NCBI RefSeq assembly: GCF_016863255.1
Contig: NZ_BOON01000033.1
Location: 1-64,000, forward strand
Source: Planosporangium mesophilum
GTDB taxonomy: Bacteria > Actinomycetota > Actinomycetes > Mycobacteriales > Micromonosporaceae
Length of the DNA: 64,000 nucleotides
Direction: 5' to 3'
Both the position numbers and the translations under genes were made by a program. The notes under the pieces were generated by a model. It was not told where the DNA came from and made no database searches. It saw only the letters and a program-made list of their open reading frames with translations. This document shows, piece after piece, positions 57,866 through 64,000 of this stretch (the stretch's first letter is position 1; each line of letters begins with the position of its first letter).

Positions 57866-58638
57866 CCGTGCCCGACATCCTCGTGGAGCACGACGGTCCG
57901 GTCCTCACCGTGACCTTCAACCGGCCGGCGCAGCGCAACGCGATGACCTGGGCGATGTACGACGGCCTGTACTCCGCGTGCGAACGCGCGGACGCCGACG
58001 ACGAGGTGCGGGTGCTCGTCCTGCGCGGCGCCGGCGAGGACGCCTTCGTCGCGGGTACCGACATCACGCAGTTCGCCGACTTCACCAGCGGCGCCGACGG
58101 GGTCGCGTACGAGGAGCGGATCTCCCGCGTCCTGAACCGGCTCGAGGACGTCGACGTACCGACGGTCGCCGCGATCCGCGGGTACTGCGTCGGCGGGGGC
58201 CTGGCCATCGCCGCCGTCTGCGACCTGCGACTGGCGACCCCCGACGCGCGGTTCGGGATCCCGGTCGCCCGGACGTTGGGCAACTGCCTGTCGATGCCCA
58301 CGTACGCGCTGCTGGTCCACCACCTCGGTCCCGCCCGTGCGCTGGACCTGCTGCTCAACGCGAGGCTCTACTCCGGCCAGGAGGCGCACGGCGCGGGATT
58401 CGTGGCCGAGTGCACCGAGGACCTCGACGAGGCTCTCCGGCAGACCGTCGACCGTCTGCTCGGGCATGCCCCGCTGACCATGTGGGCGACGAAGGAGGCG
58501 ATCCGGCGGCTGCGCCGCAGCACCGCCGCGGCCGTCGACGGCGACGACATCGTCGCGCGGGTGTACGGCAGCGAGGACTTCCGGGCCGCCGTCCGCGCCT
58601 TCAACGCCAAGCAGCCCAGAACCTGGACCGGACGGTGA
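57862..58638 (+). CDS. Crotonase-family protein lacking the usual catalytic glutamates
   Basis: A 258-residue crotonase-fold protein. The oxyanion-hole segments are FVAGTDITQFADF and RGYCVGGGLAIAAVCDL. Hydratases carry Glu in the GGGxELA position and again in the NPE segment; here these read GGGLAIA and FGIPVARTLGN, so neither Glu is present. A classical hydratase mechanism is therefore unlikely; thioester hydrolysis, decarboxylation or isomerisation are alternatives. GTDIxQF and FGIPVARTLGNCLS look like features of a crotonase group that travels with CaiB genes (recollection, not checked). Coupled to the CaiB gene by ATGA. Confidence 0.82.
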   Translation: MTVPDILVEHDGPVLTVTFNRPAQRNAMTWAMYDGLYSACERADADDEVRVLVLRGAGEDAFVAGTDITQFADFTSGADGVAYEERISRVLNRLEDVDVPTVAAIRGYCVGGGLAIAAVCDLRLATPDARFGIPVARTLGNCLSMPTYALLVHHLGPARALDLLLNARLYSGQEAHGAGFVAECTEDLDEALRQTVDRLLGHAPLTMWATKEAIRRLRRSTAAAVDGDDIVARVYGSEDFRAAVRAFNAKQPRTWTGR

Positions 58639-58642
58639 TGTG

Positions 58643-59419
58643 ATGACCGACCCCGTACACCGGGAGCTGATCCTGCGCGAGTTCGCGCGGCAGGCCGGCA
58701 CCTTCGAGGACGCGCGTCTCAACGCCGCCCTCACCGTTCATCTCCAGCGCCTGGTCGACTTCGCGCAGCCCGACCCCGGCGACGTCTGCCTGGATGTGGC
58801 CTGCGGCACGGGGTTGGTCGCCCGCGCGCTCGCCGTACGAACCCGGCACGTGACAGCGCTCGACGTCACCCCGGAGATGCTGGAGACGGGCAAGGCACGG
58901 GCGGGCGCCGACGGCCTGTCCAATGTGGTCTTCCAACGGGGCGACGCGACGCGGCTGCCCTTCCTCGACGGCTCGTTCCCGCTCGTGATCTCCAGGTTCT
59001 CGCTGCACCAGGTTGCCGAGCCGGAGAAGGTCGCCGCCGAGATGGTACGGGTGTGCAGGAGCGGCGGCCGGGTCGTGATCGCCGACCTGGTCGTTCCGCC
59101 GGGGCTACCCGGCGATCCCGACCGGGTGGAGCGGCTGCGCGACCCGTCCCATGGCGCGATGCTCACCGTCGAGGCCATCGGGCTGCTGCTCACCTCGAAC
59201 GGGGCCACCGTACGGGAGTCCGACGTCTTCGACGTCGAGCGCCCCCTGGGCGCCTGGCTAGAACAGGCCCGTACCCCTGGCGACGTCGGCCGCCGGATCT
59301 CCGACGAACTGCGGCAGGAGCTCGACGGCGGCGCGTCGACCGGGATGCGTCCGCTGATTGTGGACGGTGACCTCTGGTTCACCCAGACGTGGGCGCACCT
59401 CTTGGCGACCGCGTACTGA
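58643..59419 (+). CDS. Class I SAM-dependent methyltransferase, last gene of the second cluster
   Basis: A 258-residue UbiE/type-11 methyltransferase. Motif I is VCLDVACGTGLVARAL, motif II region is VTALDVTPEMLETGK, and motif III is RSGGRVVIADLVVPPG. It uses S-adenosylmethionine; the acceptor is unknown. It follows the crotonase stop by 4 bases and probably belongs to the same transcript. A GTG at 58640 is an alternative start one codon earlier. No related pathway role is obvious; methylation or demethylation of an aromatic or carboxylate is possible. Confidence 0.85.
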   Translation: MTDPVHRELILREFARQAGTFEDARLNAALTVHLQRLVDFAQPDPGDVCLDVACGTGLVARALAVRTRHVTALDVTPEMLETGKARAGADGLSNVVFQRGDATRLPFLDGSFPLVISRFSLHQVAEPEKVAAEMVRVCRSGGRVVIADLVVPPGLPGDPDRVERLRDPSHGAMLTVEAIGLLLTSNGATVRESDVFDVERPLGAWLEQARTPGDVGRRISDELRQELDGGASTGMRPLIVDGDLWFTQTWAHLLATAY

Positions 59420-59521
59420 TCGCGTCCCTACCTGGACCGAAGGCGTGGCATGCCGCGTGAGCCGCCTGAGATCGTCCCGACCGCCCTCCGTGCTGACGGC
59501 GTTGTGATGGGTGGGGAGGAC

Positions 59522-59620
59522 GTGCGCTTCCGCGCGCTTTGCTCTGCTCCCGTACGGGCAACACCGGTAGCGGGACGACAGGTGCTGCCTATCCGGGAGC
59601 AGAGCAAAGGGTCGCGCAGC
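59522..59620. repeat. Palindromic repeat element, copy 2
   Basis: Inverted arms GCTTTGCTCTGCTCCCG (59536-59552) and CGGGAGCAGAGCAAAG (59594-59609) enclose 41 bp. The element is the reverse complement of copy 1 at 21927-22052 and has a single version (59567-59581) of the 15-bp unit that copy 1 carries three times, matching it at 13 of 15 positions. Flanks are also shared: GTGCGCTTCCGCGC on the left and GTCGCGCAGC on the right. It lies in a long intergenic region after the methyltransferase gene. Confidence 0.85.
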
Positions 59621-60424
59621 CCTTGCCTGGCGCTCCTACGGTGGACCGGTGGCGGGGTCGTCCTGACACGGGAGACCGGACCGTTTGCCACAAGCGCAAC
59701 GACGGATCGTTCGATCAGCCCGTTCCTTCTCCACCACACGGCGAACGGCATCGACCGAAGGCACCAATGCGTGCCCGAGTCCGACATCACCCGGCCGTTG
59801 CGGACGGCGCCGGCCCACCCGGGCCCGACCGCGATTCCAGCGGCCACGAAGTAGCCGTTGCGCCTGGTTGCGGATGTCTTTTCGAACACATGATCGCATG
59901 GAGATGGCCGGCCCACGGGTGGCGATGTGCGGCAGGCACCTCATCGCCTAACAACCACATCGTCTCGTGTCAATTAAGACTTGGCACCAATGTTCCCACT
60001 GTCGTCTATGCGTCCGACGACGGTGCAGGAACTGTGCGTTCTGCGATGCTGACTCCGCGTCACTGACGCGGGGTGGGCCACTCGCCACATTTCACCAAAA
60101 CCCTCCCGCGGGAACAGCCCGCAACACGGCACATACCAAGCAGCCAGCAGGCACAGCCGAGGGGGAAGGGTGGATTCGTGGTGCGCTCTCGCATGCGACG
60201 ACACTCCTGCGGATCCGCCATGACGACCAAACTCCGATGAACCGTTTCATCCTTTCGGCCGTGGTGGTGTGCCTTTGCCGGAACAGGGCGCACTCATTGG
60301 GGAAACAGAGCTCTTGGCTCTTTGACGTCATCGCCGTAGATGCGCTGATTGCGCTTTGACAATTCCCGACCGCTCTTACTGGAGCACTTCAACCGGAAGG
60401 TATTTCGCACCGAAGGGGAATAAC
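59621..60424. other. Apparent non-coding interval, less G+C-rich from about 59940
   Basis: About 800 bp without a convincing gene. From 59940 to 60420 the base composition is visibly less G+C-rich than the surrounding genes (runs such as CAATTAAGACTT and TTTCACCAAAA). Several open frames exist, for example 59967-60359 on the plus strand and 59974-60204 on the minus strand, but they lack the G/C third-position pattern of this genome and have no good RBS. A short hairpin-like CCGCGTCACTGACGCGG lies at 60055-60071. The 3' part probably holds the promoter of the deacetylase-like gene; I cannot place the boxes with confidence. Confidence 0.5.
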
Positions 60425-62665
60425 GTGAGATTGACCCAAGGAATGCGATTATCCCTGATCGCCGTACTGGTCTGCGTTGTCAGCGTCACGGCGCTGCCGG
60501 GGTCGAGCCAGGCGGCGGCCGCCACACCGCGAATCGACCTGAACGTCCTGGTGGTCACCGACGGGACCCCGTGGGTGCAGGCCATCAGCCAGCAACTGGC
60601 GTCGGAGGGGGTCCCGACGACGGTCGTCGACCTCTCCAGCCCGTCGCGACCGGTGATAACCGGCGCGTTCCTGTCCGACACGTTGGCCGGCGGCACGCCG
60701 CGCGCCAAGTTCCAGGGCGTGGTACTGCCGAGCGACGCGCCGCCCGGGCTCTCCGCGGCCGAGCAGGCAGCGATCGTCGCCTTTGAACAGTCCTTCGACG
60801 TCCGACAGGTGGACGCCTACGTCTACCCGGGCGCGAGCGTCGGCCTGAACCCGCCGTTCTACGCCGGGTCGTTCGACGGCAGTACCACCACCGCGACCGC
60901 GTCGGCCCGCTCCGACGCCTTCCGGTACCTCAACGGTCCGGTGACGTTCGAGGGCAGCCCGGGCGGCAACGGCTCGTACGGCTACCTCGCCACGCCGTTG
61001 CCCGACAACCCGACCACCGGCACGCACTTCGAGCCGTACCTGACCGGCTCCGCACCCGGCGCAACCGGCACCGGCACGCTGGCCGGCGTGTACACCGGCG
61101 GCGGCCGCCAGCAACTGGTGCTCACCTTCGCGTACAACTACTACCAGCAGCAGTACCGCTCCCTCGCACACGGGATCGTGGACTGGGTGACCAAGGGCGT
61201 GCACCTGGGTTACTGGCGCAACTACTTCACGACCCACATCGACGACATCTTCAGCAGCGACTCCCGCTGGAGCGACGTCGGCAAGTGCACCCCGGGCGAG
61301 GGCGACTGCGCCGCGGCCGTACCTGCGACGACGCCGATCCGGATGGTGCCGGCCGACGTGACCAACGCGGCGTCCTGGCAGGTGCAGCACAACTACACGC
61401 TGGACTTGCTGTACAACGGCGACGGCAGCGTCCAGGCCGGCGGCAGCGCCGACCCGCTCACCGGCTCTCTCCTGGCCAACAAGGCCCTGTTCCGGTGGCT
61501 CAACCACACGTACTCACACCCGTTCCTGGGCTGCGTGCAGGACTTCACGGTGATCCCGTGGCGTTGCCGCACCGACGCGTCCGGCAACACCGTCTGGACC
61601 GACCGGGCGACGGTCGACAACGAGATCGCCGCCAACATCCAGTTCGCCAGGTCCAACGGCCTGCCGATCCGGGCGAACGAGTTGGTCTCCGGTGAGCACT
61701 CCGGCACCAGGATCCTGCCGCAGCAGACCGCGGACAATCCCAACTTCGTCAACGCCGTAACCCAGAACGGCATCGGCTGGCTCGGGCTGGACGCGTCGCG
61801 CGAACCGGCGCAGCGCCAGATCGGTTCGGCGCTGGGCGTACCCCGCCATCCGATCAACGTGTTCTTCAACGTGGCGACGGCGAGGGAGGAGGTCTCCGAG
61901 TACAACTGGATCTACACCTCGAAGGCCGACGGCGGCAGCGGCATCTGCGAGGCCAACCCGACCACCACCACCTGCATCGCGCCGCTCGACCCGGCCACGG
62001 GATGGTCGCAGTACATCCTGCCGCTGCAGGTCCAGATCACCCTCGGGTACGTGCTCTCGAACGACCCGCGCCCGTTCTACATGCACCAGTCCAACCTGAC
62101 CGAGGACCGGCTGGCCCTGCAGGCCATCGGCGGCATCCTGGCGGCCTACCGCCGTACGTTCGCCACCAACACCCCGGTCGTGAGCCAGACCATGACCGAC
62201 GCCGGGACGGCGCTGCGACGGCAGGCCGTGTGGGCACAGACGCTGAGCGCCCGCACGGTCAGCGGCTACGTCCAGGGCAACACCATGACCCTGACCGGAC
62301 CGGCCGGTACCAACGTCCCGGTCACGGCGCCCGCCGGTACCACGGACGGCTGGGCCCGCACGTTCGGCAGCGCGTACGCCGGTGAGCAGTCGGGGTACGT
62401 GACGCTCGGGTCGTCGGCCACCACCCTGAAGTTGCCGGCCCGGAGGGCTTCGGAACCGCTGCTGTCGCTCAGGATCACGATCCCGCTGACGGTACGGTCC
62501 GCCGGTTCGCCGGTGACCGCCACCGTCAACGGCGCCGCGGTGACGATCACGAGCCCGGCCGGCAGGGCGACGCTGCCCCGACTGGCCGCCACCGGGCCCT
62601 CCCCCGTCCAACCCCCGCCACGGGCGCTCCGCCAGCCACAGCATCGCACGACCGCGGGCGGCTGA
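60425..62665 (+). CDS. Secreted polysaccharide-deacetylase-like protein (resembles CE18/Agd3)
   Basis: A 746-residue exported protein. The signal peptide is LIAVLVCVVSVTALPGSSQA, cleaved near residue 36. The N-terminal half has a beta-rich domain; the catalytic-like part contains YFTTHIDDIFSSDSRWS, whose Asp pair fits a NodB-type metal motif, and FRWLNHTYSHPFLGC, fitting the H-x3-H motif. The arrangement and length recall the CE18 exopolysaccharide deacetylase Agd3. It would de-acetylate an amino-sugar polymer outside the cell. GAAGGGGAA precedes the GTG at 60425. The PelF-like gene follows after 6 bp. The family call is by motif memory only. Confidence 0.7.
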   Translation: MRLTQGMRLSLIAVLVCVVSVTALPGSSQAAAATPRIDLNVLVVTDGTPWVQAISQQLASEGVPTTVVDLSSPSRPVITGAFLSDTLAGGTPRAKFQGVVLPSDAPPGLSAAEQAAIVAFEQSFDVRQVDAYVYPGASVGLNPPFYAGSFDGSTTTATASARSDAFRYLNGPVTFEGSPGGNGSYGYLATPLPDNPTTGTHFEPYLTGSAPGATGTGTLAGVYTGGGRQQLVLTFAYNYYQQQYRSLAHGIVDWVTKGVHLGYWRNYFTTHIDDIFSSDSRWSDVGKCTPGEGDCAAAVPATTPIRMVPADVTNAASWQVQHNYTLDLLYNGDGSVQAGGSADPLTGSLLANKALFRWLNHTYSHPFLGCVQDFTVIPWRCRTDASGNTVWTDRATVDNEIAANIQFARSNGLPIRANELVSGEHSGTRILPQQTADNPNFVNAVTQNGIGWLGLDASREPAQRQIGSALGVPRHPINVFFNVATAREEVSEYNWIYTSKADGGSGICEANPTTTTCIAPLDPATGWSQYILPLQVQITLGYVLSNDPRPFYMHQSNLTEDRLALQAIGGILAAYRRTFATNTPVVSQTMTDAGTALRRQAVWAQTLSARTVSGYVQGNTMTLTGPAGTNVPVTAPAGTTDGWARTFGSAYAGEQSGYVTLGSSATTLKLPARRASEPLLSLRITIPLTVRSAGSPVTATVNGAAVTITSPAGRATLPRLAATGPSPVQPPPRALRQPQHRTTAGG

Positions 62666-62671
62666 CCGGCG

Positions 62672-64000
62672 ATGGATGTGGCGTTGATGACCGAGGGCAC
62701 GTACCCGCACGGCTTCGGCGGGGTGAGCGTGTGGTGCGACCAGCTCATCCGTGGCCTGTCCGACCACGAGTTCCACCTGGTCGCCCTGGCCGCCACCGGC
62801 AGCGAGCCGGTGGCCTGGGAGTTGCCGGACAACGTCAGGTCCGTGGTCACGGTACCGCTGTGGAGTTCCCGGCCGGTCCGGCGCAAGCCGGGCCGGCCGG
62901 CGGCCCGGCTGTTCGTACCCCTCCTGGAGGAGCTGCTGGAGGTCCTGCTGGTCCCGTCCAGGCAGGCACCGCAGCGCTTCGGCGTGGTGCTGCGCGAACT
63001 GTTCGAGTACGCCCGGCGCGAGGACCTCCGGGCCGCCTTCCGCGCCGAAGACGCGGTGCGCGTGCTCACCGACGCGTGGCGCACCACCTGGCCGGCCGCC
63101 GTCAAGAACCCGCCGTCCCTGTACGACGCGCTGACCGCGCTCCAGTTGCTGGAGTGCTCGCTGAGCCCGCTGTCCGCAGAACCGGTGCGCGTCGACCTCT
63201 CCCACTGCGTGGCCAACGGGCTCGCGGTCCTGCCGGCGCTCGCCGCGAAGTGGGAGCACGGCACGCCCCTGCTCCTCACCGAACACGGCATCTACCTGCG
63301 TGAGCGCTACCTCGGTTTCCGGGACGGGCCGTACCGCTGGCCGGTCAAGGCGCTCCACCTGTCGTTCCTGCGCAGCCTGTGCTCGCTCGCGTACCGGGAG
63401 GCGGACATGATCGCCCCCGGCAACGTCTACAACAGACGGTGGGAGGAGCGGCTCGGCGCCGACCCGACGATTATCCGCACCGTCTACAACGGAGTCGACC
63501 CGGCGGAGTTCCCGGCGGTGGAATCCGAGCCCGGCGTGCCCACGGTGAGCTGGGCCGGCAGGGTCGACCCGATCAAGGACCTGGAGACCCTGATCCGGGC
63601 GTTCGCCCTGATCCACTCCGAGATCCCGCGGTCCCTGCTGCGGATCTTCGGCGGCGCGACGAAGGGCCGGGAGGACTACCTGGACCACTGCAGGCAACTC
63701 GCCGGCGACCTCGGAATCGGTGCGGCGGTGTCCTTCGAGGGCCGGGTCGCCGAGATCCGCGACGCCTACGCCGCGGGGCACGTGGTCGTGCTGTGCAGCA
63801 TCTCCGAGGGCTTTCCGTACACCGTGATCGAGGCGATGACGAGCGGGCGGGTCTGCGTGGCCACCGACGTCGGCGGGGTGGCGGAGGCGGTCGCGGAGAC
63901 CGGGGTGGTCGTGCCGCCCCGCGACCCGCGGGCGATCGCGGACGCCGTCGTGGAGCTGTTGCGTGACGACGACCGGCGCCGGCGGCTCGGCACGGAGGCC
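62672..64000 (+). CDS. PelF-like GT4 glycosyltransferase (3' end cut by window edge)
   Basis: At least 443 residues of a GT-B fold glycosyltransferase. The N-terminal domain MTEGTYPHGFGGVSVWCDQLIRGL matches the PelF/DUF3492 type, and the GT4 donor domain has VSWAGRVDPIKDLETLIRAFA and the EX7E-like CSISEGFPYTVIEAM. PelF polymerises UDP-linked N-acetylhexosamine for Pel polysaccharide in the cytoplasm. Coupled to a secreted deacetylase-like gene, it suggests a Pel-like galactosaminoglycan export locus continuing beyond the window. The start ATG at 62672 lacks a strong SD. Confidence 0.87.
   Translation, partial: MDVALMTEGTYPHGFGGVSVWCDQLIRGLSDHEFHLVALAATGSEPVAWELPDNVRSVVTVPLWSSRPVRRKPGRPAARLFVPLLEELLEVLLVPSRQAPQRFGVVLRELFEYARREDLRAAFRAEDAVRVLTDAWRTTWPAAVKNPPSLYDALTALQLLECSLSPLSAEPVRVDLSHCVANGLAVLPALAAKWEHGTPLLLTEHGIYLRERYLGFRDGPYRWPVKALHLSFLRSLCSLAYREADMIAPGNVYNRRWEERLGADPTIIRTVYNGVDPAEFPAVESEPGVPTVSWAGRVDPIKDLETLIRAFALIHSEIPRSLLRIFGGATKGREDYLDHCRQLAGDLGIGAAVSFEGRVAEIRDAYAAGHVVVLCSISEGFPYTVIEAMTSGRVCVATDVGGVAEAVAETGVVVPPRDPRAIADAVVELLRDDDRRRRLGTEA

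Noticed and set aside
59450-59854. A 134-codon plus-strand frame across repeat copy 2
   Set aside because: Its peptide similarity to a frame over copy 1 is fully explained by the shared DNA repeat, not by a conserved gene.
59974-60204. A 76-codon minus-strand frame in the 1-kb gap
   Set aside because: No RBS, no typical third-position G/C bias and no recognisable motif.
61514-63781. A 755-codon minus-strand open frame
   Set aside because: Antisense to the deacetylase-like and PelF-like genes; composition is that of a shadow frame.

Overview
The window is 64 kb of very G+C-rich DNA with tightly packed genes, frequent 1-4 base start/stop overlaps, GTG and TTG starts, and actinobacterial marker systems: desferrioxamine-type desABCD, an IdeR/DmdR iron box, a tandem IclR beside pobA, and a multidomain SpoIIE-type kinase/phosphatase. 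A soil actinomycete, probably of the Micromonosporaceae, is the best guess. The family-level placement is inference. No rRNA, tRNA, insertion sequence or CRISPR array was seen. Gene functions are read from protein motifs and context, without database searches.

Layout. 1-2.6 kb: a truncated glutamine amidotransferase, then a quinone oxidoreductase-like protein and a methyltransferase. 2.6-9.4 kb: a divergent catabolic unit. A five-gene minus-strand operon (CaiB CoA-transferase, citryl-CoA-lyase-like protein, LigB- and LigA-like extradiol dioxygenase subunits, oxidoreductase) faces an amidohydrolase and an IclR regulator. Two strong TTGACA promoters each carry a CGGAC-N4-GTCCG palindrome. This is the best candidate for an undescribed pathway. 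9.4-18 kb: secreted SGNH hydrolase, PPOX-type flavoprotein, a VapBC45-like toxin-antitoxin pair, an aromatic-acid MFS importer, and a secreted GH3 glucosidase with a carboxylesterase. 18-22 kb: an alpha/beta hydrolase and pobA, divergent from a regulator made of two fused IclR units.

22-33 kb: an aerobic benzoyl-CoA (box) pathway: benzoate-CoA ligase, BoxC, BoxB, BoxD, a 7Fe ferredoxin with a separate thioredoxin-reductase-like ferredoxin reductase where BoxA would be expected, a PaaY-like protein, an enoyl-CoA hydratase, an amidohydrolase and a PaaX-family regulator. 33-43.6 kb: desferrioxamine-type siderophore biosynthesis (desABCD), a siderophore reductase, a binding lipoprotein, two FecCD permeases, an ATPase and a DUF2218 protein, around a shared iron box. 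43.7-49.2 kb: a 1276-residue sensor/phosphatase and a DHA2-type efflux pump.

49.3-59.4 kb: a second catabolic unit of unknown substrate: MatC/DASS-like carboxylate transporter, class V aminotransferase, FAD/Fe-S 2-hydroxyacid dehydrogenase, IclR regulator, PaaY-like protein, CaiB CoA-transferase, a crotonase without the usual catalytic glutamates, and a methyltransferase. 59.4-60.4 kb is apparently non-coding and contains the second copy of a palindromic repeat first seen at 22 kb. 60.4-64 kb: a secreted polysaccharide-deacetylase-like protein resembling CE18/Agd3, and a truncated PelF-like glycosyltransferase, suggesting the start of an exopolysaccharide locus.

Together the region looks like a catabolic neighbourhood for plant-derived aromatics: uptake by the AAHS carrier, 4-hydroxybenzoate to protocatechuate by PobA, extradiol cleavage by the LigAB-like enzyme, and benzoate via CoA thioesters, each unit with its own IclR- or PaaX-type regulator.
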